From contig NC_081844.1 of NCBI RefSeq assembly GCF_963259705.1, forward strand, positions 24,692,294 through 24,756,293: a DNA stretch of 64,000 nucleotides, in the 5' to 3' direction. This DNA comes from Myotis daubentonii. Taxonomy: Eukaryota; Chordata; Mammalia; Chiroptera; Vespertilionidae. Positions 1 through 10,640 of the stretch are shown here, piece by piece (position 1 is the stretch's first letter; each line of letters starts with the position of its first letter). Under the pieces are notes generated by a model, which worked only from the letters and a program-made list of their open reading frames with translations, was not told the DNA's origin and did not search any database. The translations under genes were made by a program, and so were the position numbers.

Positions 1-497
1 TTCTTTATTTTTATAATGGTGTCTATTCAACTATGTTTCCATTGATTAGAAAGATCCACGTCCAATATATTTCTTGAAATATTACCTTACAACAGTAGTT
101 CATGAGAGATACATTTCACAGGATCTTCTTTCACTCTGGTATTTACTTCACATAAAAAAGAATATATAATAAATAACAAGAGGTATTCTATATAGTTTAA
201 CTTTGCAATTACTTCATTTTCTGTGACCTGAATATATTTGTGGGTTAGTTATTCATTTGTTTAATATCTTTTAAGTCATCTGTAAAGTCTTGATGTTTGT
301 GTAGTTGTGTCAGAGTATTTTATTCCTGTTTTGATTGCAATCTTCCAAACAATGAATTGGAGGTTTCTTTCACCCACTTTGTTGTTGTTGTTATTGAGTA
401 CCTTCATGTGTGTATATGTGGGCCATTGTGAGTGTTTATTAATAGTGTGGGCTCAAACCTGTCACTCAGTCATATTGCATTCTCTCCATTGTTTTTC

Positions 498-813
498 TAA
501 ATTTTATTTTATTTTTAAAAAATAATTCTTTATTGTTGAATGTATTACATGTGTCCCCTTTTATCCCCCATTGACCCCTTCCATCCTGCCCCACCCAGAC
601 ACCCCGCTCCAGGCCTTCACCCCCTCCCCCTTATTGTCTGTGTCCATGGGTTATGCATATATGCATACAAGGTCTTTGGTCGATTACCTCCCACTCCCCC
701 ACCCCCGCAAGCCTTCTCTCTGAGATTCCACACCCTGTTCCATGTTTCCATGTCTCTGGATCCATTCCCTTCATCTGTTTATTTTGTTACTTAGATTCCA
801 CATATGAGTGAGA
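498..813 (-). mobile_element. L1 3'-UTR fragment
   Basis: A T-rich start (reverse of a poly-A tail) is followed by 'ctttattgttgaatgtattac' and a C-rich stretch, typical of bat L1 3' ends in reverse; the same text recurs at 43893. Flanking copies of tctccattg(t/c)tttt (483 and 814) look like the target duplication. The paralogous site near 26700 is empty. Confidence 0.8.
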
Positions 814-1186
814 TCTCCATTGCTTTTGAATTTCTACTTTTCTTACCGAAAAAAATCCAGCTGTTACTTTTATATTCTTCACTTGTGAACCGTTGCTATC
901 ACAAAAATCAAAGTGAATGTTCTATGTATGCAGTGCTAATAAATCACCCTACACACATACTGCCAACTTGTTTCACATCTCCATTGTTCCTTATTGTTCC
1001 TTTTGGCCTTCTGTTGTTAGTTCTATTTACAAAACAGGCATCAGCTTCTTCGATCCTCTGGAAGGCATCCTCTTTTCCTTACTAAAGATTACCTTTACCT
1101 TTCATTAGCATATTGAAGCCAATATCTTTATAGAAGAAGAAACTATAGCTTAGATACTGCTTTTCTCCAAATTTAAAATCCATTCT

Positions 1187-1392
1187 ACCTGACTGGCATG
1201 GCTCAGTGGCTGAATGTTGACTTATGAACCAGGACGTCACTGTTAGATTCCTTGTCGGTCTGGGTTGCAGGCTTGGTCCCTGGTGGTAGAGAGTATGCAG
1301 AGGAAAGTCAATCACTGATTCTTTCTCATAATTGGTGTTTCTATCTCTCTCTCCCTCTTCATTCCTCTCTGAATAAATAAAAATATATTTTT
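1187..1392 (+). mobile_element. Ves SINE, old copy
   Basis: The tRNA-like head 'tggcatggctcagtggctga', the degenerate B box and the TCTCTCTCCCTC tail with 'aaataaaaatat' follow the Ves plan. It is diverged. The paralogous position near 27070 lacks it. Confidence 0.75.
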
Positions 1393-1875
1393 TAAAAAGT
1401 CATTCTATAATATTCTGTTATTTCCAAGTTATTGGAAATTTAAGCTGGAATTAGTGGCCCATGTTGATATTAAGTTATTATTACTATCTGTTTTTATATA
1501 GATTAATTTGATTCTCACTTAAATTTGTTTCATACAGATTTTTGTAACCACTAACTTAATCTATTTCATTCCTTTGATAATCTATACTCCATAAATTTTT
1601 TAAGAAAACTTACCTTTTGTGCTTTGAATACATATACACTCATATGCAATTGTACAAATGCATAAATAGCATCCTGTGCCCAGCAGAAATTATCTTTATG
1701 TGTTGTACAGCCTTTTTTTCTGTGTCCACTCTTCCTTATTACTGAAAAATACATTATGATTTTCCCACCAATCAACTAATGTGATGCCAATTTATTATTA
1801 CCATGTATACAAAATATTTTATGATGTGGCTGTGCTATTCACACTTGGAAAGTGTGAATAACAATTAAATAAAAT

Positions 1876-1910
1876 TTTTAGTATTTTTAGTATTTTTAGT
1901 ATTTTTAGGC
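1876..1910 (+). repeat. (AGTATTTTT)n short tandem repeat
   Basis: Four imperfect copies of a 9-bp unit, 'tttttagta', abut the left edge of the 171-bp duplicated patch starting at 1896. Confidence 0.8.
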
Positions 1911-2066
1911 TCCACTCAATTTTCTTTAATATAGTTGCTTGCAAATTGCTCTGTTTAACCAGGTTTCGTTCTCCCTGTCATTCTTTTCATTTCATAACAT
2001 CTTATTTACTTAAAGGTTTGCCTATATAAGTGCACATATATTCACAAACATTTGTGAATATATAAA
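1896..2066 (+). repeat. Local direct duplicate, inserted copy
   Basis: 171 bp matches 3305-3475 with a single mismatch (caaattgc against caatttgc). The paralogue (about 28800-28980) has this sequence only at the position equivalent to the downstream copy, so the upstream copy is the derived insertion. Confidence 0.9.
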
Positions 2067-2589
2067 ATTATACAAAAACATTGTGGAGTTGTTACATTAA
2101 AATTCTTGTTCCCCACCAGAGGCAATATTGTTCCCCCAGAGGATATTGTGCAATATGCTGAGACATTTTTGTCAGTCATATGGAAGGTGCAGGTAGGTAG
2201 AGTCCAGGGATGCACAGGAGAGACCACACCACGGACAATGATCTGGCCCAGAATATCAATAGTGCAGAGATTGACTGAAAGAATGTATGTACTTGTAATA
2301 TTTATAGCTGTCTTCAGCTTGGTTTCCCAATGTTTTAATACTTATAGTTCTGCCAGAAAAGAAAATAGAGTACCCCTTAGCTACCTGTTTGCAAGTTCCA
2401 ACCCTGGTCAATGTGACACGTTTTTAAGTTTTCCCCAGGCTGAGATATGTGGAAGAATTTTTTTGTTGTTTACTGAACTCTTTCTAACTTTTATCAAAGA
2501 TTCATATATTTGATGGTCTTTTTAATTTGAATATTATTTGTATATGCCTATTTTTCTTTCATTTTTAGCCTTTTAAATGATTTCTAAAC

Positions 2590-2790
2590 ATGATTATGGT
2601 GGGGGAGATGGAAGAGTGTAAAGGTGATAGAAGGAGATAAAAGGTGATAGAAGGAGACCTGACTTGGGATGCTAAACACACAATAAAATGTACATCTGAT
2701 GTATGACAGAATTGTATACCTGAAACCTATATAATTTTGCTAATATTACCCCAATAAATTCCATGAAGTTTAAAAATAAAACTTAATAAA
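2590..2790 (+). mobile_element. L1 3'-end remnant
   Basis: 'gaaacctatataattttgct' and 'ccccaataaatt' form a recurrent L1 3'-UTR ending in laurasiatherians. The orthologous remnant is at about 28090-28270, so it predates the unit duplication. Confidence 0.6.
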
Positions 2791-3304
2791 ATTATTATTT
2801 CTCAACTGACTTTGGGGGATGTTTTGGCCATAAAAATGTTTCACATTTGTTTAGTTAAAGAAGTCTGTCTCATTACTACTAAGTCTCCTGACTTAATTAT
2901 GATGGTTTGGACCAACTCATACATATTAATGTGCAGTTTTCTATCATTTCACATGAAAAAGATTGGTTACACTTAACAATGAGTAAGCAATCCCTCTGAT
3001 TTTTTGTAATGTGACTGAGGGAGGGGAACAACTGCATTTCCTTCCAGGTTGATATATTTCCAGCTTTTATTAAACAATTCAATGTTTCCAATTATATTGA
3101 AATGCAGACTTACCATGAGTACAATGCACTTATATTTTGAGACCTAATTCCTGATCCATTCAAGAAATAACAATGGAGCATCAACTATGTGCCACAATTT
3201 CTAGAAACATTATAGATTATCTTCTATGTCTATGCCATTGCCAATTTGATTACTAATTCAAGTTAGTAACCCTAAATTATTGCTATTTATGATATGTTGT
3301 ATAG

Positions 3305-3475
3305 TTAGTATTTTTAGGCTCCACTCAATTTTCTTTAATATAGTTGCTTGCAATTTGCTCTGTTTAACCAGGTTTCGTTCTCCCTGTCATTCTTTTCATT
3401 TCATAACATCTTATTTACTTAAAGGTTTGCCTATATAAGTGCACATATATTCACAAACATTTGTGAATATATAAA
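3305..3475 (+). repeat. Local direct duplicate, donor copy
   Basis: Ancestral position of the 171-bp patch, judged by its counterpart in unit B. It contains the palindromic 'attcacaaacatttgtgaat'. Confidence 0.85.
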
Positions 3476-4350
3476 GGTGAAAAAAACAGGTGAAACCCTG
3501 CTTGTTTGGATCTGGCACTGTGATTGGTGAAGTCAGAGTACAATGAAAAATGTTTGTAAGACCAGGTGCTCAGGGTTAAATCCTATGAAGAAAGTTACTC
3601 AAGTGTAGAGAATGGATTGTCATGGCATGTGCAGGATTTGTTGATCACGTCTTGAGAGGCCCGTGCATGTTGGATGAAGATGAAATGAGATCAAAACCCA
3701 AAGACTAAGAAAGAAATGATGCCTCATTTACCATCAATCATATAAAAACCCACTGATCAAATAAATATAGAAGAGGCATAGGAAAAACCAGTCTTCTACT
3801 GCTTGATGTTAAAATCATTCACCCTGTGCTGTTTTTACATATTTCCTTTTGTGAGTTATTGGTTTATTTTTGGGTTAGATTCCACTTCGGGTAGTTACAT
3901 CATATATCTGTAAATACCTTTGTATTTTTGACAAATTTCTTTTTTCTCCTCTATTATTTTTGCTTGGCTTTAAGGGGGATTTAATTAGGGTTGGAAAGCA
4001 GCCAGAATCCAAAGAAGATTTTCCTTCCTCATTGTCTATCAGAGACCACCTGAGCTAATTAAATCTCTCTTCTTCCTCATGTTCATTTTATTGCTCTCTA
4101 TCCCACTATGTTTATTCAACCCATTATTTATGTTTCTTTAACTACAGGACAAAAAATGTGCCTAGCAATATAAATCCAAAAGCTTATTTTTTCCATGGGA
4201 GGTGTACTATAAGAATATCAAAATGCTCTTTCTAAATTCTTTTTGGAAAAGAGGTTGATCTGCACAGCTAGACTTGTATCTTCTCATAGTTTAAATACTA
4301 TGAGAGTGAGAAGGACACAGAAATAAGAGGAGAAAAGGCCATGGCGAGCT

Positions 4351-4351
<1 letters not shown>

Positions 4352-4395
<44 letters not shown>
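4352..4395 (+). repeat. (TG)n microsatellite
   Basis: About 22 pure TG units. A (TG)n tract occupies the same place in the paralogous unit at about 29936-29982. Confidence 0.95.
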
Positions 4396-4396
<1 letters not shown>

Positions 4397-4639
4397 GTAA
4401 ACTGAGAGCAGTGCCTGGACTTACATATTTCAATGTGACTCTAATATCAAGAGGAGATACTAAGGAGGGAATCCTTTTCAATTCACAAGATGCTTCTGCA
4501 ACCAGATTAATAAAGTGCAAGATTTACATAGTCTGCACAAGACACTCCCCAAGACCTAAAGTTACAACAGCAACACACAAACTACCATTTTTTCTTAATA
4601 TTCTCTGACACCATCTCTGATCCTGCTTTGCTGTGCTCA

Positions 4640-5000
4640 TTCCTCTTGCCACTCTGACTCATTTTGACCCTTATTTTCTAACAATCATCTTCCTCAGTGT
4701 CTTTGCACTGGCTGTTCCTTTTGCCTGGCAAACACATATGCTTCAGTCACCCAGATAGTGATCTTTGAGGTATCTGTTTAAGTGTCATCTTTTGGCAAGT
4801 CTTGGCTAAACTCTATAAAAAAGAACACCCTCTATCCACTCTCTCCATTTACTTTTCTTTATAGCAGCTGCACCATTGGATATGTTTTATTATTTTTATT
4901 TGATTATATTCTTTCTCTATGATTAGTTTGTAGAGACTATGTTTTTTAGCATCCCATACTCTGAAAAGTGCCTGAAACATGGTCTGTAGTAAATATATAT
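4640..5000 (-). mobile_element. L2 3'-end remnant upstream of OR
   Basis: 'tctttgcactggctgttcc' and 'tttgcctggca', followed by the Leu-rich decayed stretch and 'ctttatagca', resemble reverse L2 3' ends. The same remnant lies upstream of the ORs at 31012 and 42660 (about 30260-30600 and 43140-43470), so it was carried along by the OR duplications. Confidence 0.55.
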
Positions 5001-5258
5001 TCCCCAAATGCATGAGAGATATTCTCAATAAAACAGCAATATACGTTACTTTTGAAGAAGATGTTGATGGTAGAAAAGAAAATTCTAATGACAAATGCTA
5101 ATAGAGATACCATAATGGGGGCCAAGTCAAACACCAAAATGGAAATTACTTTCTTGATTCTAAAACATAAATGCGTCATTTATTCTCAGTTACAAATGCT
5201 TGCTAATGCGAAATTTTGTTTTTCATTTTTTCTATTTCCTGGTAGTCATCTACAACAC

Positions 5259-6212
5259 AAGGAATCCTACAATGGTACACAAATTTCAGTATTTCTTCTT
5301 CTGGGACTTTCACAGGTATGGGAACTACAGCCCCTCATATTTGGGCTTTTCCTCTCCATGTACCTGATCACTGTGTTGGGAAACCTGCTCATTGTCCTGG
5401 CCGTCAGCTCAGACTCCCACCTCCACACACCCATGTACTTCTTCCTCTCCAACCTGTCCTTGGTAGACATCTGGTTCACCTCCACCACCATCCCAAAGAT
5501 GCTGTGGAACATCCAGACACAGAGCAAAGTCATAACCTATGAAGGCTGCATCACACAGATGTATTTTTTCATACTTTTTGCTGGGTTGGACAACTTAATC
5601 CTGACTGTGATGGCCTATGACCGGTTTGTGGCCATCTGTCACCCCCTGCACTACATGGTCATCATGAATCCCCGGCTCTGTGGACTGCTGGTTCTGCTGT
5701 CCTGGATCATGAGTGTCCTGAATTCTTTGCTAGAAAGCTTAATGGTGTTGGGGCTGCACTTCTGCTCAGACTTGGAAATCCCCCACTTTTTCTGTGAATT
5801 CAATCAGGTGCTCCAACTTGCCTGTTCTGATATCTTTCTTAACAACATTATAATGTATTTTTCAGCGGGACTGCTATCTATTGGTCCCCTTGCTGGGATC
5901 CTTTACTCTTACTCCAAGATAATTTCCTCCATATGTGGAATCCCATCAGCTCAGGGGAAGTATAAAGCATTTTCTACTTGTGCATCTCACCTCTTAGTTG
6001 TCTCCTTATTTTATGGCACAGCCTTAGGAGTGTATCTCAGCTCTGCTGCTTCCCACAGCTCACACTCAAGTGCAGCAGCCTCAGTGATGTACACCGTGGT
6101 CACACCCATGCTGAACCCCTTCATCTACAGTCTCAGGAACAAGGACATAAAAAGGGCCCTGAAAAGATTCCTTGGCAGGTACGCTTTTCATGGGCCAACT
6201 GTACTAGGCTGA
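5259..6212 (+). CDS. OR7A-like: Olfactory receptor, OR7A type, start codon lost
   Basis: Class II odorant receptor: a seven-helix G-protein-coupled receptor of the olfactory cilium that signals through Golf. Seen: N-glycosylation site NGT near the N-terminus, TM1 [16 protein letters not shown] (TM2), [15 protein letters not shown] (TM3/loop 2), [10 protein letters not shown] (TM6) and [12 protein letters not shown] (TM7), with no internal stop. Two oddities. The ATG used by its paralogues is AAG here (5259-5261), and the first downstream in-frame Met is residue 34, which would remove the glycosylated N-terminus. The usual TAA is TAC, adding ten residues ([10 protein letters not shown]) before the next stop, so the product is 317 residues against 307. 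The frame is open upstream to 5052 and in phase with a 3' splice site at 5244-5245, so a start in an upstream exon off the left edge is possible. It is either a gene with a relocated start or a very young pseudogene. Confidence 0.75.
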   Translation, partial: KESYNGTQISVFLLLGLSQVWELQPLIFGLFLSMYLITVLGNLLIVLAVSSDSHLHTPMYFFLSNLSLVDIWFTSTTIPKMLWNIQTQSKVITYEGCITQMYFFILFAGLDNLILTVMAYDRFVAICHPLHYMVIMNPRLCGLLVLLSWIMSVLNSLLESLMVLGLHFCSDLEIPHFFCEFNQVLQLACSDIFLNNIIMYFSAGLLSIGPLAGILYSYSKIISSICGIPSAQGKYKAFSTCASHLLVVSLFYGTALGVYLSSAASHSSHSSAAASVMYTVVTPMLNPFIYSLRNKDIKRALKRFLGRYAFHGPTVLG

Positions 6213-6523
6213 AGAATTGCCCAGGAATGCAGGGTTCAAATACTCAGGGCCAGAAGTTCTGGCACAAATTAATCCAATATTTGGACCATATGTATATGGA
6301 AATTCTCAGTTATCTCATAGGTTAACATAAATTACTTTAGCATAATTTAATATTTTATGACACTTTTCATACCAAGTAATTTTCCTATTGTGTTCCTGAA
6401 AGAATAGTCATGAATTATACTACCCCTGTGGACAAAATTATACTTGGATGCTAAGGTCATTTGCATAATTTTATTTTAGACCAAAATCTGAGACCACAGT
6501 TTTCACTTATATGTTCATTATTC

Positions 6524-6742
6524 TTTTTTTAAAAAAAATTTATTTTTATTTATTTCAGAGAATGGAAGGGAGAGGAAGAGAAAGATAGAAACATCAATAA
6601 CGAGAAACACCAATTAGCTGCCTCCTGCACGCCCCACACTAGGGATTGAGACTGCAACCCGGGCACATGCCCCCACCAAAATTGAACTGTGACCTTCTGG
6701 GGTATAGGTCGATGCTCAACCACTGAGCCATGCTGGCTGGGC
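6524..6742 (-). mobile_element. Ves SINE
   Basis: Reverse Ves: T/A-rich tail first, then 'gaaacatcaataacgagaaac', 'gctgcctcctgcacgccc' and the reversed head 'tgagccatgctggctgggct'. A duplicated 'tcattatt' flanks it. The paralogous site at about 62925 is empty. Confidence 0.9.
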
Positions 6743-7197
6743 TATCATTATTTTCTATAGCACTACCTTTACTGCTATTCTTGATAATGTAGACTTTAAC
6801 GTGCTAGTATGTTTTATAGCTAGTTTCCTGGTTTTATATTCTTCATTCTATTATTCATCTGTGTGTCTACATGCCTACCAGAGCACTAGCAAAAATTGAC
6901 TATCAAACACATTTCTAAGGAGAGTCTACAAGGAAATAGACATTTTAATATATAGATTGGTCTTCTATGGTTAGAGTCAGAGATAACCTAAAATGTAATG
7001 AAGCAATGATAGACATATAATTTTTTACTGTACAAAATGTTTGTCATGGCACAAATCTAATCAATAAAGTGTGGAATATGCTGTCCATGTGTAAGGCTAC
7101 TTATTCATTGGGGTGAAAAATTATTTGGAGTATTTTATGATTTATTTTTTCTGAGCTATTTCACTGTTTCTGCTTTAAAACATTCTTTTTATATGGT

Positions 7198-7200
<3 letters not shown>

Positions 7201-7246
<46 letters not shown>
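7201..7246 (+). repeat. (GA)n microsatellite
   Basis: Twenty-three pure GA units, possibly grown from the purine-rich part of a decayed reverse Ves SINE. Confidence 0.95.
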
Positions 7247-7249
<3 letters not shown>

Positions 7250-7559
7250 GGAAGCAAGATGAAAATGTCAATCTTCTGTAAATCTTGAACATGACATCCC
7301 ATCACCATTCTCTTACTCTACTGTTAGAAGTACCCACACTCAAGGAGGGGATTACACATGGATACCAGTAGGCACAGATCATGAGGGCTGTCTTGGAGTC
7401 TGTCCAACTATTTTTCCCGCCTTAGTATATGGGCCACCACCAGGTCAGTTCTTCAGGCCTTAAACGGGGATGTCATCTTGTCCATAAGGCATCTAACCTT
7501 GTTCCAAATGGCCTTTCTGACATCGTCTCCTTCTTTCATCCTGTCTTGGCCTTCCTTTT

Positions 7560-7690
7560 CTTCTTGGAAGCTTAGTCCCCCCTCAGTGCCTTTGTACCTG
7601 CTGTTCACTCTGCCTGGAACTCTCTTCCCCCAGACATCTGCATGGCTCCTCCTTCAGGGTCTTTCACAGGCTGCTCTCCAGGTGTTGGCT
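7560..7690 (-). mobile_element. L2 remnant
   Basis: 'cctttgtacctgctgttcac' and 'tctgcctggaactctcttcc' are the common decayed L2 3' motif in reverse. Confidence 0.55.
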
Positions 7691-7968
7691 GGGGCTGCAG
7701 TCTCATCTGAAGTCTGGATCAGGGAAGCACCAACTTCCTTCCAGCTTTAGCTTTAACATGAACTCTTTAAATATGCATTGCTGATTCGTTATTTAGTCGT
7801 CCTCAGTAAATAGTAAATTCAGTGGTTTGGGGGTACTTCAATCCTGAACCTTCCAAAGGAAGACCTGTCTGCATGATGCTTTTGCCTTGCCTTTCTCTGA
7901 AGAGGTCATCTTTAAAGCCCTGAAATGTCCTGCCTGATAAGAGTGTCTAGATACCTCAGACCTTAGAC

Positions 7969-8300
7969 CACTGGTTCCCAAACTTATTTGGCCTACTGCC
8001 CCCTTTCCAGAAAAAACATTACTCAGCGCCCTCTGGAAATTAATCTTTTTTAAATTTTAATAGCAATTAAACAGAAAGATATATGTATTAATGTTTCTAC
8101 CTTTTTCGTAAAATATAGCAAAGAAAGGTGTAAATTAGAAACATTGAAGTTTGAAATTATGAAACTATTTATTGAACTCAGAATAGAAAGGTAATACAAA
8201 AAAAGTTAAAACAAATGCACCTGTGGCCATCATCCCCCCGCCCCCCCCCATCGCTGCAGCGCCCACCAGGGGGCGGTAGCGCCCACTTTGGGAATCACTG
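7969..8300 (+). mobile_element. Non-autonomous hAT transposon
   Basis: Terminal inverted repeats cactggttcccaaa and tttgggaatcactg are bounded by a perfect 8-bp target duplication, ccttagac (7961-7968 and 8301-8308). The interior is AT-rich with no transposase. The inverted partner block near 35400 lacks it, so it arrived after the duplication. The 8-bp site is diagnostic of hAT. Confidence 0.92.
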
Positions 8301-8849
8301 CCTTAGACCATGTCAGAGAGTCAGGCTCACAGTGTGATTTATGGCAGAGGCCTTAGGCCAGCAATGCACTATCAGCTTGTCCTCTGAAGGGGCTGAAGTC
8401 AGCCACATGAGTGGTCAGTCAGGCTCACATGAGGAACTCCCAGTAAAAAACCTGGACAGCAAGGATTGAGTGAGTTTCCCTGGTTGTCCTAGATCATGGC
8501 TGTGCGAGTGGAAAGCTGGCACTCCACTGGGAGGGGACACCTGGAAGCTCATGCCTGGTATCTCTGAGTCCCTCCCATGTGCCTTGTCCTTTGCTGATTT
8601 TAATCAGTATCCTTTCCCTGTAATACATTGTGACCAAGAGTATAACAGCTTTTCTAGGTTATGTGAGTCTGAGTGAATCATTCACCCTTGACCCAAGTCC
8701 ATCTCCCACCTGCCACCCTCTTTTGAGATCTTCATTGCCCTTTTCACTGAATAGTATATTCTTGCTCATTTGCTATTTCCTGACTCTTTTCTCTGGATAG
8801 AGTGGAAAGCTGGAACCTTGTTTATGGCTCTTATAAGAGCAGAAGACCA

Positions 8850-9010
8850 GCATGGTCAGGGGTCAGGCCCTAACTCTGCCACTGTCTGGAGGTGTAGCCC
8901 TGGGTGAGCAACCTCACCTGTCTGTGCTCAAGTCTCCTTATCTATAAAACAGGAGGAGAACATGAGTTCCTCTTTCATGGACTATTGGGATATGGATGGA
9001 CTAATTTATT
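8850..9010 (+). mobile_element. MIR SINE
   Basis: The 'ccctgggtgagcaacctcac' and 'tctccttatctataaaacag' core is typical of MIR. The reverse copy at about 34730-34880 is its duplicate within the inverted block. Confidence 0.8.
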
Positions 9011-9905
9011 AAGGCCTATAAAGGCCTCTATAAGTAAAAGCTTCTAAGTGGTGGTCACTCTGTCTCCCCAGTAGCTAGAGCAGGTGTCAGTGCTCAGTTA
9101 AGGACAATGAGTTAGAATACCTTTCTATTGCTTTGGACATGGAGAAGCAGGAGGGAGCCAGGGATGCCCAGATGATGGAAAGGATCAGGAGAGGAGAAGT
9201 GCTAGAGAGGGTATGACATCCACCCTGTGATTCTGGACACACACAGGCCCTATCAGGTCTCTTTGGGACTCCCTGGTAGCCAGGCCCTTGGTTGTCACAG
9301 TGGAGGAGGTCTTGGTGAGTGAGTGACAGACCTGGCTCAGAGGTAGAGGGTAGGCAAACCAAATTGTACAATCAGGGCTTCTAGGAGGAAACATGTGGGA
9401 GGATTGGGAGGGGGTAGTCAGGGGAACTGGAGCCATGGCCCTGGGCAAGCACCGGACCACCCCAAAAGAATGGTGTCCTGAAAGTGGCTAGTCTAACCTG
9501 GCCTGGGAGGATGCCTCCCCTCTGCTGGGTACCCTGGAGATGCTACTGAGCTTCTGGACACAGTCTTACCTATCCCTGAGGGAGGAATGTGCCCCTCCCC
9601 ACATCATGCTTCTAGATTCTTCAACATAATGCTTTCAGGATACTCATGCCAAATGAGTTCAGGACAAAGGAATCAGAAACACATGGTCTGAGTCTCCAGA
9701 GAGCAGTTCTTCTGCAAATAAGACTAAAAGGATGAGAGCAGAATCAGTGGGCCAGTACTGGGATGTGGGCTTGAGAAGCAACAAAAGGAAGTGCTTCGCT
9801 CTGAGCAGGTTCTGTCCCTCTCAATATCCACACTGCCAGAGCTCTCAAGTCAGGCACATACATTGGCTGGGATGAGGGCCACTGTGGACCCATATGCACC
9901 CTGCA

Positions 9906-10038
9906 CACACCCATGTCCTTCTTCCTCTTCTCCCTGTCCTTGGCAGACATCTGTTTCACCTCTACCACCATCTCAAAGATGCTAGTGAATATCAAGATAC
10001 AGAGCAAAGCCAAAACCTATGAATGCTGCATCACCCAG
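9906..10038 (+). pseudogene. OR pseudogene, part 1 (TM2 to extracellular loop 1)
   Basis: The interval reads through the OR segment equivalent to '[26 protein letters not shown]' up to 'CCITQ', with 'catgtccttcttcctcttct' in place of the usual text. Everything before TM2 is missing because the sequence joins the inverted block at 9905. It stops at acccag, the 6-bp target site of the provirus, and resumes at 19311. Non-functional. Confidence 0.9.
10033..10038 (+). repeat. Provirus target-site duplication, left
   Basis: acccag, repeated exactly after the 3' LTR at 19306-19311. A 6-bp duplication is usual for betaretrovirus-like (class II) integration. Confidence 0.95.
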
Positions 10039-10451
10039 TGCTGGAAGCTATCCATTGTCAACACTATCATGAATGTGCAAAAAGGAACTCAGAAGGAGGA
10101 TGGACCTTCAGCTTTGGCAGGGCCAAAGCCATGCACTGATTGTTTTGTCGAGATAATTGGCTTGAGCAATTTCCTGACCTAATAGTCTCAATGTAAATCT
10201 TTACTAATATTTACTGACCTTTAAGATAGTCTGTCTGCTACCGATTCCCTGCCTAACTGAGGGAAAGGTGTGTATTCTAAAATTGAATAAAAGCTAACAG
10301 GGCCTGGGCTTCGGTGAGCCTCTCCACTAGAGAAAGGTTTCCACCCGGTCCCCATGATTTCTAAATTCATATTTCTTGTCTAGTGCTTTCATTTGTGCAT
10401 CCGCCCCTTCTCCAGACCTTGAACCCTAGCTGTGCTGGTTGTGGCATCACA
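10039..10451 (+). repeat. Provirus 5' LTR
   Basis: Begins TG and ends CA; 413 bp. A polyadenylation signal AATAAA lies at 10286-10291, about two thirds along. It matches the 3' LTR throughout, diverging most in two short patches around 10145 and 10345. Confidence 0.95.
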
Positions 10452-10453
10452 TC

Positions 10454-10471
10454 TGGCACCTTGAAAGGGAC
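10454..10471 (+). other. Primer binding site, lysine-tRNA-like
   Basis: tggcaccttgaaagggac begins 2 bp after the LTR. It keeps the TGGC start and GGGAC end of the lysine-tRNA primer site with several substitutions. Confidence 0.7.
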
Positions 10472-10640
10472 CTGGAGAAGAAGAGTCGCCTGAGCAAAAA
10501 ATGAAGAAAAAAGGAAATTCACTAGAAAGGTGGGAAGATCACAGAATAGGTGGGGAAATTCACCATTCAAAAGCCCATTCCAGCTTCAGAGTTGCAAACC
10601 GTAAGTGGGCGGGAACATCTTTTATTTCAGTCAGGCTATA

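Larger units (their letters stand above)
1..7150 (+). repeat. Segmental duplication unit A (OR unit)
   Basis: The interval aligns by eye, in direct orientation, with about 26211-32560: the same flanks, the same (TG)n position, the same L2 remnant and the same OR gene. Position 1 matches about 26211. The upstream first exon of this unit should therefore lie roughly 340 bp left of the window. Copy-specific insertions (L1 at 498-813, Ves at 1187 and 6524, a local duplication at 1896) are absent from the paralogue. Confidence 0.85.
7320..9905 (-). repeat. Inverted segmental duplicate of 33795-36030
   Basis: Reverse-complement matches recur throughout. 'catatgggtccacagtgg' of the complement at 9903 matches 33805. 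The 'ttggaatgccttatggacag' region at 35850 matches 7480-7520, and MLT1 sequence at 36010 matches about 7345. There is no gene in it; it holds L2, hAT and MIR remnants. Its right edge stops inside an OR coding sequence. Confidence 0.85.

Noticed and set aside
5052..5258. 69-codon upstream extension of the OR at 5259
   Set aside because: It lies in what is intron in the paralogues (the acceptor at 5244-5245 is conserved) and resembles no OR N-terminus, so it is unlikely to be the true start.
9087..9460. Two overlapping reverse frames of 91-94 codons
   Set aside because: Not preserved in the inverted partner at 34100-34500. No family signature.
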